A DNA stretch of 64,000 bases from Sediminibacterium sp. (lineage in GTDB: Bacteria; Bacteroidota; Bacteroidia; Chitinophagales; Chitinophagaceae): assembly GCA_016786865.1 (NCBI GenBank), contig JAEUVE010000008.1, forward strand, positions 1 through 64,000, given 5' to 3'. A program made the position numbers and the translations under genes. The notes beneath the pieces were generated by a model, which saw only the letters and a list, made by a program, of their open reading frames with translations, searched no databases and was not told where the DNA came from. Position 1 is the stretch's first letter. Each line of letters begins with the position of its first letter. Shown here piece by piece: positions 10,057 to 18,226 of the stretch.

Positions 10057-11193
10057 TTGGAAAAACACCTGCATATCATCTCTTTCGACGTACCCTACCC
10101 GGTTAATTACGGGGGCGCCTGCGATGTGTTTTACAAACTGGTGGCTTTGTACCAGCAGGGTATCCAAATTCATTTGCATTGTTTTCAGTACGGACGGGGC
10201 GAACAACCCATACTCCACCAATATTGTGCATCGGTCCATTATTACAAGCGGGCCATCGGACACAAGGGATTTTCTGCCAAACTGCCCTATATCGTTTCCA
10301 GCAGGATCAATGAATCTCTTTTCAGTAATTTGCTGAAAGACGACCATCCTATTTTAATGGAAGGTATTCATTGCAGCTACCTGTTGCACGACCCTCGGTT
10401 TGCCCACCGCCGTTGTTTTGTCCGGCTCCACAATGTGGAATACCAATATTACCGCGAATTATTCCGAAGCAGTTCCCATATTATCCGTAAAGCCTATTAC
10501 CGGATTGAATCCGGATTACTTCGTTCTTATGAACAGGCAACTGCTTCAAAAGCCATTTTTCTGGGAGTGAATGAAGCAGACAACGAAACATACCAACGCG
10601 AGCTGGGCTGCAAACAAATCAGCGAAGTTCCGCTGTTTATACCCCCCTGGAAACTGGAATGCCAGGATGGTATGGGATCCTACTGCTTTTATCACGGAGA
10701 CCTGAATGTGGATGCCAATGAAAAAGCTGCTTTCTGGTTACTAAACAACGTTTTCAGCCAACTGGAGATACCGCTGGTACTGGCGGGCAAAAATCCTTCC
10801 AAAAGATTGATCGAGAAAGCGCATGCCAATAATTATACCTGCCTGGTCCCCAATCCATCCGAAAAAGAAATGCAGGACATGATTGCCAAAGCACATATTC
10901 ATGTGCTCCCCTCTTATACCCATACAGGTATGAAGGTAAAACTGCTGAATGCATTATATAACGGAAGACATTGTGTGGTGAACCATGCCACCATCGATGG
11001 TACAGGACTGGAATCACTTTGCTATACTGCCGAAACCGCAGCGGATTTTGCCGAACAGATTACCGCACTTTACCACCAGCCGTTTACTAAAGAAGCAGTG
11101 CAGCTCAGACAGAAATTGCTGCTGCAAAAATTCAACAACGAAAAGAATGCACTTGAACTGATCCGACTGATATGGGGAACTAAAATGTATTAA
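10057..11193 (+). CDS. Glycosyltransferase, GT-B fold
   Basis: A 378-residue protein that begins with a TTG two nucleotides after the previous stop, so the pair is translationally linked. The N-terminus (HIISFDVPYPVNYGGACDVF) is the nucleotide-sugar transferase opening with a glycine-rich acceptor loop. The C-terminal half has YHGDLNVDANEKAAFWLL, VLAGKNP and a region (HVLPSYTHTGMKVKLLNALYNG) equivalent to the E-x7-E donor site, although the usual first glutamate is not obvious. It probably works with its upstream partner on the same glycan. It ends 11 nt from the convergent ftsE. Confidence 0.78.
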   Translation: MEKHLHIISFDVPYPVNYGGACDVFYKLVALYQQGIQIHLHCFQYGRGEQPILHQYCASVHYYKRAIGHKGFSAKLPYIVSSRINESLFSNLLKDDHPILMEGIHCSYLLHDPRFAHRRCFVRLHNVEYQYYRELFRSSSHIIRKAYYRIESGLLRSYEQATASKAIFLGVNEADNETYQRELGCKQISEVPLFIPPWKLECQDGMGSYCFYHGDLNVDANEKAAFWLLNNVFSQLEIPLVLAGKNPSKRLIEKAHANNYTCLVPNPSEKEMQDMIAKAHIHVLPSYTHTGMKVKLLNALYNGRHCVVNHATIDGTGLESLCYTAETAADFAEQITALYHQPFTKEAVQLRQKLLLQKFNNEKNALELIRLIWGTKMY

Positions 11194-11204
11194 ACTGATG
11201 CGGG

Positions 11205-11918
11205 CTATCCTTCTGCATGAAAGGAATGCTGCTCAACAGGAGGATTGGCACTGTCGATTACCCGTCCGTTTTCTGTTTTCAGCATTCTTCCCGGATAACG
11301 GTTGATTACTATAAAATCATGCGTAGCCATGATCACGGAAGTACCATAATCCCTCGCAATCTGAATCAGCAGCTGCATGATTTCGTCGCTGGTTTCGGGA
11401 TCGAGGTTTCCGGTGGGCTCATCCGCCAGGATCAGTTTGGGGGAATTCAGTAAGGCCCTTGCAATATCAATACGCTGCTGCTCGCCACCACTCATTTCAA
11501 AAGGCATTTTAAAACCCTTGCTTTTTAAGCCTACTTTATCGAGTACATCGTTGATCTTTTCGTCCATCAGTCTTTCGTCTTTCCAGCCGGTGGCCTTCAG
11601 TACGAACTTCAGGTTCTCGTATACGTTGCGATCGGTCAGTAACTGAAAGTCCTGAAACACAACACCCAGGTTCCTCCTTAAAAAAGGAACTTTTTTCCAG
11701 TCCATCTCCCGGAGATCAAATCCTACTACAGTCCCCTTTCCCTCGGTAAGGGTCAATTCTCCGTAGAGTGTTTTGAGAAGACTGCTCTTTCCTGTTCCGG
11801 TTTTACCTACCAGGTAAACAAACTCTCCCTTTTTAACCTCAAAATTCACGTCTTTCAGGATCAGACTGCTTCCCTGATAGATGTTGGCGTTTTGTAGTGA
11901 TATAACCGTTTCGGGCAT
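11205..11918 (-). CDS. ftsE: Cell-division ATP-binding protein FtsE
   Basis: A 237-residue ABC ATPase of the FtsE/LolD group. It carries Walker [10 protein letters not shown], a Q-loop (FQDFQLL), the signature MSGGEQQR, Walker [13 protein letters not shown] and H-loop ATHD. Motif spacing and the phrase [17 protein letters not shown] fit FtsE, which with FtsX activates peptidoglycan hydrolases at the septum. FtsX is not adjacent; in Bacteroidota it is often encoded elsewhere. A LolD-like lipoprotein-export role is the main alternative. Confidence 0.85.
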   Translation of the reverse strand: MPETVISLQNANIYQGSSLILKDVNFEVKKGEFVYLVGKTGTGKSSLLKTLYGELTLTEGKGTVVGFDLREMDWKKVPFLRRNLGVVFQDFQLLTDRNVYENLKFVLKATGWKDERLMDEKINDVLDKVGLKSKGFKMPFEMSGGEQQRIDIARALLNSPKLILADEPTGNLDPETSDEIMQLLIQIARDYGTSVIMATHDFIVINRYPGRMLKTENGRVIDSANPPVEQHSFHAEG

Positions 11919-11943
11919 GACTGACTATTAAATGTTGTCTAAA

Positions 11944-11964
11944 CAAATATACGCATTGAATGCG
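11944..11964 (-). promoter_or_regulatory. ftsE -7 element with an overlapping palindrome
   Basis: On the minus strand TATATTTG (11944-11951) matches the -7 consensus. Directly upstream of it, in the -7/-33 spacer, is the inverted repeat CGCATT-G-AATGCG (11952-11964). That placement would suit a repressor, though it could be chance. Confidence 0.4.
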
Positions 11965-11976
11965 CTTTGGCATTTG

Positions 11977-13158
11977 TTAATATTGGTATTCCAGGGTTCC
12001 GAAATTACCTTCGAGGCGAAGGGTTGAACGGCCTTCAACGGCTGGTTCTACCCGTCCTACCACTTGTGCGTTGATATTGAATTGTGCAGCAGTTTGAATC
12101 ATTCTTTCTGCAGCGGCTGCCGTAGTGAAAATTTCCAGCCTGTGTCCCATGTTGAACACCTGGTACATTTCTTTCCAATCTGCTCCGGAATTGGTTCTGA
12201 TCAGTTCAAATACAGGAGGCGGTTCAAACAAATGATCTTTCACCACAGTCAATGGCCGGGGCAGGTACTTCATACACTTGGTCTGGCCTCCCCCGCTGCA
12301 GTGGATTATTCCGTCGATGTCATCAAACTGCTCTTCCACAAGCTGTTTCAGCAGCGGAGCATAGGTTCTGGTTGGTGACAACAGCAGTTTACCTACAGAA
12401 ACAGCTGCACCGTTTACCTGAATGGTATCGGTCATTTTATTTTTTCCGATATACACCACTTCATCACTGAGGGAGGGTTCAAAACTTTCCGGATAGCGGA
12501 CAGCATAATATTTTTCGAGTACATCATGACGGGCGCTGGTTAATCCGTTGCTGCCCAGTCCGCTGTTGTATTCCGTTTCATAACTGGCCTGGCCGGCGCT
12601 GGAAAAGCCAACAATTACATTTCCTTCCCGGATTTTTTCATTGGTCACCAGCTTCTGTCTGGGCCATCTGGCCGTCATGGTTCCGTTTACGGCAATGGTC
12701 CTTACCACATCGCCTACGTCGGCGGTTTCTCCGCCCAGGTAATGGATATGCACCCCAAAGGATTTAAGGGTATCAAAGAAAGCCTGTGTTCCATTGATCA
12801 CCGCTTCCAGCACTTCACCGGTAATTACGCCTTTGTTCCGGTCGATGGTAGAAGAAAAAAGCAGGTTATCGGTAATACCGATACAGAGCAAATCATCCAG
12901 GTTCATGGCCACTGCATCCTGTGCAATGCCTTTCCATACGGAGGCGTCTCCCGTTTCCTTCCAGTAGAGATAGGCCAGGATACTCTTGGTTCCTGCCCCG
13001 TCTGCATGCATAATATTGACCCAATCGGCGCTACCGCACAAATAATCCGGATAAATTTTACAGAAGGCATGGGGATACAATCCCTGATCCAGTTGCTGAA
13101 TGGCGGCATGTACTTCTTCTTTTTGTGCAGATACTCCTCGTTTTGCGTATAATGACAT
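11977..13158 (-). CDS. purM: Phosphoribosylformylglycinamidine cyclo-ligase (AIR synthase)
   Basis: A 393-residue PurM, which closes the imidazole ring of aminoimidazole ribonucleotide with ATP in purine synthesis. Family features are DGAGTKS near residue 55, MNLDDLLCIG, YLGGETADVGD and the C-terminal HCSGGGQTK and NMGHRLEI segments. It is longer than the roughly 345-residue enterobacterial enzyme; the extra residues lie in the middle (about 195-245). No other pur gene is adjacent, so it appears to be a monocistronic unit. Confidence 0.93.
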   Translation of the reverse strand: MSLYAKRGVSAQKEEVHAAIQQLDQGLYPHAFCKIYPDYLCGSADWVNIMHADGAGTKSILAYLYWKETGDASVWKGIAQDAVAMNLDDLLCIGITDNLLFSSTIDRNKGVITGEVLEAVINGTQAFFDTLKSFGVHIHYLGGETADVGDVVRTIAVNGTMTARWPRQKLVTNEKIREGNVIVGFSSAGQASYETEYNSGLGSNGLTSARHDVLEKYYAVRYPESFEPSLSDEVVYIGKNKMTDTIQVNGAAVSVGKLLLSPTRTYAPLLKQLVEEQFDDIDGIIHCSGGGQTKCMKYLPRPLTVVKDHLFEPPPVFELIRTNSGADWKEMYQVFNMGHRLEIFTTAAAAERMIQTAAQFNINAQVVGRVEPAVEGRSTLRLEGNFGTLEYQY

Positions 13159-13183
13159 GGAATGGATGATTCGTTTAGTGCTG

Positions 13184-13191
13184 CAAATGTA
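13184..13191 (-). promoter_or_regulatory. purM -7 promoter element
   Basis: TACATTTG on the minus strand, 25 nt upstream of the purM ATG, matches TAnnTTTG. A -33 TTTG is not visible. Confidence 0.45.
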
Positions 13192-13213
13192 CAGATAAGT
13201 CCTCTTTCCTTCT

Positions 13214-13221
13214 TACTTTTG
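13214..13221 (+). promoter_or_regulatory. ribF -7 promoter element, probably leaderless
   Basis: TACTTTTG matches TAnnTTTG and ends only 8 nt before the ribF ATG at 13230. Transcription would start within a few bases of the start codon, giving little or no 5' untranslated region. Confidence 0.45.
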
Positions 13222-13229
13222 CCGCCTAT

Positions 13230-14168
13230 ATGAAGGTACATCGTGAACTGGTGGGTTCTTTACCCGATTTCCGCAATGCTGTTGTGACCATAGGCTCTTT
13301 TGATGGTGTTCATCTGGGGCATCGCAAGATTATTGCCCAGTTAAAAACGGAGGCCCGCAAAATCGACGGTGAAACCGTTATCATTACCTTTCATCCCCAT
13401 CCGCGAAAAATTATTTCCTCCGTACCCGGAGACATCAAACTGCTGAATACCCTCGCAGAAAAAATTGAATTGCTGGAAAAAGCCGGCATCGACCACCTCG
13501 TGGTAGTACCCTTTGATCATGCATTTGCAAGCCAGTCGGCAGAAGCATATATCAACGATTTCCTGTTCCGGTATTTCAAACCCAAACTGGTCATCATCGG
13601 ATACGACCACCGGTTTGGTAAAGGCCGTGTTGGCAATTACGAGCTGCTGGAAGCACGGGGAAAGGAACTGGGATTCAGGGTACAGGAAATATCGGAAGAG
13701 CTCCTCAACGAAGTAGTAATCAGTTCTACCAAAATAAGACAGGCCCTGCTCGACAACGAAATAGAACTGGCCAATGAATACCTGGGGTATTCCTATTTTT
13801 TTGAAGGTCTGGTCATAGAAGGCAACAAACTCGGACGAACCATTGGTTACCCCACCGCCAACCTGCACATGAACGCAGAGGACAAGCTCGTACCTGGTAA
13901 TGGGGTCTATGCAGTGGAAGTACGCCACAATGGTGCTGCCTACTATGGTATGATGAACATCGGACTTCGTCCTACCGTGGATGGAAAGAAAAGAGTAATA
14001 GAAGTCAATATCTTCGATTTCAGTAAGGATATTTACGGAGAGGAGCTGGTCATATCCATCCGGCACTACCTGCGGGGAGAGGTTAAATTCAACGGGCTGG
14101 AAGAGCTCAAAGCCCAGTTAAAAACCGACCGGGAACAGGCTATGCAGCTGCTCGAAAAAAAGAGATAA
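13230..14168 (+). CDS. ribF: Bifunctional riboflavin kinase/FAD synthetase
   Basis: A 312-residue two-domain enzyme that converts riboflavin to FMN and then FAD. The N-terminal nucleotidyltransferase domain has GSFDGVHLGHRKII (20-35) and later VISSTKIR. The C-terminal kinase domain has GNKLGRTIGYPTAN, the PTAN signature. Length is normal. The gene ends three nucleotides from the convergent holA. The closeness of its -7 element to the ATG suggests a leaderless or very short-leader mRNA. Confidence 0.95.
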   Translation: MKVHRELVGSLPDFRNAVVTIGSFDGVHLGHRKIIAQLKTEARKIDGETVIITFHPHPRKIISSVPGDIKLLNTLAEKIELLEKAGIDHLVVVPFDHAFASQSAEAYINDFLFRYFKPKLVIIGYDHRFGKGRVGNYELLEARGKELGFRVQEISEELLNEVVISSTKIRQALLDNEIELANEYLGYSYFFEGLVIEGNKLGRTIGYPTANLHMNAEDKLVPGNGVYAVEVRHNGAAYYGMMNIGLRPTVDGKKRVIEVNIFDFSKDIYGEELVISIRHYLRGEVKFNGLEELKAQLKTDREQAMQLLEKKR

Positions 14169-14171
14169 ATC

Positions 14172-15176
14172 TCAGCACATCATTTTAACCACCAATTCCT
14201 TCATCAGTCCTGCATCGGAGGTTCCGCCATCGTGTACCCCCACACTACGAAGGTTGTATTCGTGTAGCAAAAGCAATGTTTTTTCCACTCCCGCATAATC
14301 GTATTTACGGGCTGCAGACAGATAATCCTTTACAAAATAAGGATTCACGCCCAATGCAGCAGCAGCAGTGCGTTCATCCGGATTGGGCAGGCTTTTTAAA
14401 ATATACAGCTTACTGAAAAAATTATACACCGAAGGCAGGATCAATTGAATGGGGCCCGCTTTGGGGTTGGCTTCAAAATATTGAATGATGCGGATGCTGC
14501 GGGAAAGATCTTTTTGCGCAATGGCCGCCTGTAACTCAAATACATTGAATTCCTTACTTACCCCGATATACCGTTCCACATCGTCTTCCGTAATACTTTT
14601 TTTCCCGGCCAGGTTCAGGGTCAGCTTTTCCACTTCATTTTCGATCCTGCTGAGGTCGTTGCCAATATGGTCTACCAGCATGTGCAAGGCCTTAGGATTG
14701 ATCTGTAGTCCCTTTTCCTTCACAATATTGCCTGCCCATTCGGGAAGCTGGTTGTCGTAGAGCTTTTTGGTGGTCAGTAATTCGACCTTGTCTTTCTGTT
14801 TCAGTATTTTGGCCAGTTTGGAACGGCCATCGACCTTTTTCTCTTTGTAGCTAACAATAAATACAGTAGAGCTAAGCGGATTTTCAATATAAGATTCCAG
14901 TTTGTCTACATCCTTCATGTGCTGGGCCTCTTTCAGTAAAACCACCTGCCGTTCCGCAAACATGGGATAGCGCCGACAGGCATTAACCACCGCAGTCCAG
15001 TCTGCATCCCTGCCGTAAAACACACTCAGGTTGAACCCAGCCTCGGCTTCTGAAATAATATGCTTTTCGGCATAATCCATCAGCTTGTCTATAAAATAGG
15101 GTTCATCTCCCTCCAGCCAGTAGACTGGCTTATATGCACCAATCTTCCATTCTCTGAGTATTTTTTCCGCAGACAT
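14172..15176 (-). CDS. holA: DNA polymerase III subunit delta
   Basis: About 334 residues, matching HolA, the clamp-loader subunit that opens the beta sliding clamp. The sequence shows the divergent AAA+ fold with PVYWLEGDEPYFIDKL near the N-terminus, the delta-specific DKLESYIENPLSSTVFIV segment and a C-terminal helical collar. I start it at the ATG beginning MSAEKILREW; an in-frame upstream start would add 27 residues that do not look like HolA and would run into the promoter region of the divergent gene. Confidence 0.9.
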   Translation of the reverse strand: MSAEKILREWKIGAYKPVYWLEGDEPYFIDKLMDYAEKHIISEAEAGFNLSVFYGRDADWTAVVNACRRYPMFAERQVVLLKEAQHMKDVDKLESYIENPLSSTVFIVSYKEKKVDGRSKLAKILKQKDKVELLTTKKLYDNQLPEWAGNIVKEKGLQINPKALHMLVDHIGNDLSRIENEVEKLTLNLAGKKSITEDDVERYIGVSKEFNVFELQAAIAQKDLSRSIRIIQYFEANPKAGPIQLILPSVYNFFSKLYILKSLPNPDERTAAAALGVNPYFVKDYLSAARKYDYAGVEKTLLLLHEYNLRSVGVHDGGTSDAGLMKELVVKMMC

Positions 15177-15262
15177 GTTGCAAAGATGAATCAATTTTTT
15201 GTTTTGGCACGATTTTGGTTTTAACAGGTAAAATATTATTTCAGGATCAAAAAACACATACT

Positions 15263-16234
15263 ATGAGCTATCAATCAACTACCCCGGGCAACGACCAGCC
15301 CAAAGACAACCGAAAGGTAATTTATGGAATCCTCATTGCAGCCCTGATTGGCACATGGGCTTATATCTTCTACGATAAAAGCAAAACCGGTCAACAGATT
15401 TTCCAAATGGAAACAAAGATCAGCAACATAGACAGTGCGAGAATCGCCATTCAGCAGGATTTCATGAATGTATCTGCAAAAGCCGATTCACTTACACAAG
15501 ACAACCTGCAGTTACAGGGTGAACTGGCCGAAAAAAGCGCCGACATCAAAAAACTAAAGGGCGATATCAGCAGTATCCTGAAAAAGAAAAATGCAACTGC
15601 CGCAGAACTTGCAGAAGCTAAAAAAATGATTGGCGAACTGAATGGGAAAATTGACGGACTGTTTGCTGAAATTGAAAAATTAAAAGGTGAAAACATTCAA
15701 CTGACCAATGCCAACCAGCAGCTGAACACTGAAAAAACACAGCTGACTGCAGAAAAGCAGGGACTGGAGCAGAACCTGAATGCAACCACTGCAGAAAAAA
15801 AGCAGTTGGAAGAAAAAGTGGATGTGGCTTCTACCCTCCGTGCAAACAATATTGCCATCACTGCCATCAAGGTAAAAAGCAGTGGTAAGGAAAGAGAAAC
15901 CAGCACAGCGAAACGTGCAGACCTGATCCGCATTTCGTTTGTTATCGACGAAAATAAAATCACCCCTTCCGGCACCAAAGATTTTTATGTAATTGTTACC
16001 GGAACCGATGGCCAGGTAGTTACAGAGGGCGCCAGCTTTAACACCAGAGATGAAGGCAGCCGCCCTTACACCAGCAAAGTGACCGTAAACTACGAACAAA
16101 ACAAATTAATCCCTGTGAGCTTCGACTGGAAGCAGACCGACCGTTTCAAAGACGGAAACTATAAGATTGAGATCTACAACAATGGTTTTAAAATTGGCCA
16201 GGGTACAAAAACACTCAAAAAAGGCTTATTTTGA
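15263..16234 (+). CDS. Membrane-anchored coiled-coil protein, function unknown
   Basis: A 323-residue protein I cannot assign to a characterised family. A polar N-terminus of about 20 residues is followed by one transmembrane helix (about 19-37), a long coiled coil (about 45-190) rich in Lys, Glu and Leu, and a C-terminal beta-rich domain of about 120 residues (IAITAIKVKSSGK onward to KIGQGTKTLKKGLF). The likely topology is inner-membrane anchor with the coiled coil and globular head in the periplasm. The ATG at 15263 is preferred over an in-frame start 48 nt upstream, which would place unrelated residues before the helix. A strong terminator follows. Confidence 0.7.
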   Translation: MSYQSTTPGNDQPKDNRKVIYGILIAALIGTWAYIFYDKSKTGQQIFQMETKISNIDSARIAIQQDFMNVSAKADSLTQDNLQLQGELAEKSADIKKLKGDISSILKKKNATAAELAEAKKMIGELNGKIDGLFAEIEKLKGENIQLTNANQQLNTEKTQLTAEKQGLEQNLNATTAEKKQLEEKVDVASTLRANNIAITAIKVKSSGKERETSTAKRADLIRISFVIDENKITPSGTKDFYVIVTGTDGQVVTEGASFNTRDEGSRPYTSKVTVNYEQNKLIPVSFDWKQTDRFKDGNYKIEIYNNGFKIGQGTKTLKKGLF

Positions 16235-16267
16235 TCCGTATCTTTACAATCCAATATCGTATACACC

Positions 16268-16293
16268 AACAGCCCCTTTCGGGGCTGTTTTAT
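16268..16293 (+). terminator. Rho-independent terminator
   Basis: A 9-bp perfect stem (AACAGCCCC with GGGGCTGTT) with a TTTC loop and a following T-rich run. It ends the coiled-coil gene 34 nt after its stop and separates it from the sensor kinase. Confidence 0.88.
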
Positions 16294-16324
16294 TTTATAG
16301 CTATATAAGTGTATTTTTATTGCA

Positions 16325-17515
16325 ATGATTCGATCCCTCTTCCACTGGAAATCCCTGCTGATACTGATTGCAACAGCCATTGTCTGCGGCACGATTGTAT
16401 ACTCCAGATATGTGGCGGGCCAGATATCCATAGAAGAACGAAAAAACGTGGAAGCCTGGGTGGAAGCAGAAAGAACCATTCTGAATTCCTCCGATTCTGT
16501 CAGCATCAATCTTGCATCTAAAATCTCCTCCGAGAACAAGCATATTCCCATTATAGAAACCAACGAACAGGATATACCAACAGGTAATTTCATCCATATT
16601 GATTCTGCAAGTATAAAGGAAGACAGCAATTATCTCCGTAAGAAACTGGCAGAATTCAGGCGATACAACAAAGACCCCATTGTACTGGTACTGAAAGACA
16701 GCCCATATACTGCCATCCGGTACTATTATGGAGAAAGTCAATTGCAGCGGGAAGTGAAATGGTATCCGATTGTACAGCTGATTGTAGTGGCGCTGTTTGT
16801 ATCCATTGCATTTTTTGCATTGCAAACCCGTTACAGAAGCGGACAAAATCAGTTGTGGGCTTCTATGGCAAAAGAAACTGCCCACCAGCTGGGCACCCCG
16901 CTCAGCAGCCTGGAAGGCTGGCTGGAAATATTAAAAGAGAAAAAGGGAAACGAGGATATCGTGCCGGAAATCACCAAAGACCTGAACCGGCTCATGCTCA
17001 TCTCCGATCGCTTTGGAAAAATCGGAAGCACGCCGCAATGCTCATTGCACAAGCCCGTGGAACAGATTACGGCCGTGGTAAACTACATGAAAAAAAGAAG
17101 CGGCGGCCAGGTCCGTTTTATGGTGGATACGGGAAATCTGGAGAACCTGAATGCATTTCTATCGCCTACTCTATTCGACTGGGTCTTCGAAAATTTATTC
17201 AGGAATGCGCTGGATGCCATGGAGGGTAGCGGTGAAATTCATATCCGGTTCCGACAAGTGAACAACTTATTACAAATTCAGGTACAGGATACTGGCAAAG
17301 GCATTCCGAGGCACCTGCATCAAAAAGTGTTTAAAGCAGGCTTTACCACCAAGAAAAGAGGTTGGGGAATTGGTTTGTCTTTAAGCAAAAGAATCATGGA
17401 GCAATACCACAAGGGTTCGCTGCAGATTACCTGGAGCGAACCGGGAAAGGGAACCACTTTTACAGTCAGTATTCCCCTCCCTTCCCAACCGGACGCTGGT
17501 AACACCGGGGCTTAA
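16325..17515 (+). CDS. Orphan sensor histidine kinase
   Basis: A 396-residue membrane kinase. Two transmembrane helices (about 10-28 and 148-166) flank a periplasmic sensor region of about 120 residues. The dimerisation box MAKETAHQLGTPLSSLEGW carries the phospho-acceptor His187; the ATPase domain has the N-box NLFRNALDAMEG, G1 DTGKGIP and G2 WGIGLSLSKRI. No HAMP or PAS domain is evident between the second helix and the H-box, as in many Bacteroidota kinases of this type. No response regulator is next to it, so its output is unknown. Its last four bases overlap the convergent DUF2807 gene. Confidence 0.9.
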   Translation: MIRSLFHWKSLLILIATAIVCGTIVYSRYVAGQISIEERKNVEAWVEAERTILNSSDSVSINLASKISSENKHIPIIETNEQDIPTGNFIHIDSASIKEDSNYLRKKLAEFRRYNKDPIVLVLKDSPYTAIRYYYGESQLQREVKWYPIVQLIVVALFVSIAFFALQTRYRSGQNQLWASMAKETAHQLGTPLSSLEGWLEILKEKKGNEDIVPEITKDLNRLMLISDRFGKIGSTPQCSLHKPVEQITAVVNYMKKRSGGQVRFMVDTGNLENLNAFLSPTLFDWVFENLFRNALDAMEGSGEIHIRFRQVNNLLQIQVQDTGKGIPRHLHQKVFKAGFTTKKRGWGIGLSLSKRIMEQYHKGSLQITWSEPGKGTTFTVSIPLPSQPDAGNTGA

Positions 17516-18168
17516 TGCTGCTTTTTAACAGACCCACCGCTGTTGGTATTGATGTCTCTGATCAGCCCCTCTCCCTTATAACGAATCAGGCCGCCACTGT
17601 TGGCTCTTGCAGACAGTTCCTTCACTACATTCAACTGTGCAATTCCACCACTGGTAGCTTTGGCTGTACATTTCAAGGTCTCCAGATCAAAACCACGGAA
17701 GAGTCCGCCGCTGTTCACATCCACATCTGTTGCATCGGCTTTGCCCGTAATCTTAATAAGTCCGCCACTGGTAGCATGTGCATTCAGGGTTTTAAGCTGT
17801 AGATCGGTCCCGTTAATGGAAGCGCCGCTGTTTGCATCCAGGCCATTGAGGTTGGTATAAGACACATATACCCGTACTTTCCAGTTTTTCCAGGTATTCC
17901 AGAACTTCCACTCTCCCTCCCGGTAAATTTTCAATACACCATTGCTCACTACAGTTTTAACCTGATCCAGGTAGGCAAGATCGCCAACAGATACTGCCAG
18001 TTCTTCCCGGTCGCCTTTGCTGATATGCACTTCAATTCCGGATGAAGCCTGGATACGATGAAATTCAGCAACAGGTCTTTTTTCTGAATTGGCTTCACTG
18101 ACTTCTTTCTGGGCAAAACCAGTCTGCAGCATCAGGATGCAGATAACAAGGGAGAGTATCTTTTTCAT
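17512..18168 (-). CDS. DUF2807 head-GIN-domain protein
   Basis: A 218-residue exported protein with a signal peptide (about 1-19, cleavage after GFA). The rest is a DUF2807 putative auto-transporter/adhesin head domain, expected to fold as a right-handed beta helix. It contains a recurring TSGG/NSGG/NSGA turn motif at roughly 20-residue spacing, visible six times: ANSGAS, ATSGGL, NSGGLF, ATSGGI, ANSGGL, NSGGSV. Such proteins are common in Bacteroidota and probably sit at the cell surface or in the periplasm; no function is established. Confidence 0.85.
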   Translation of the reverse strand: MKKILSLVICILMLQTGFAQKEVSEANSEKRPVAEFHRIQASSGIEVHISKGDREELAVSVGDLAYLDQVKTVVSNGVLKIYREGEWKFWNTWKNWKVRVYVSYTNLNGLDANSGASINGTDLQLKTLNAHATSGGLIKITGKADATDVDVNSGGLFRGFDLETLKCTAKATSGGIAQLNVVKELSARANSGGLIRYKGEGLIRDINTNSGGSVKKQH

Positions 18169-18226
18169 TCGCTTTTTTCATGAAACGGAACAACCTGAAC
18201 AATGTTACAATCCGGCGCAATAAAAA

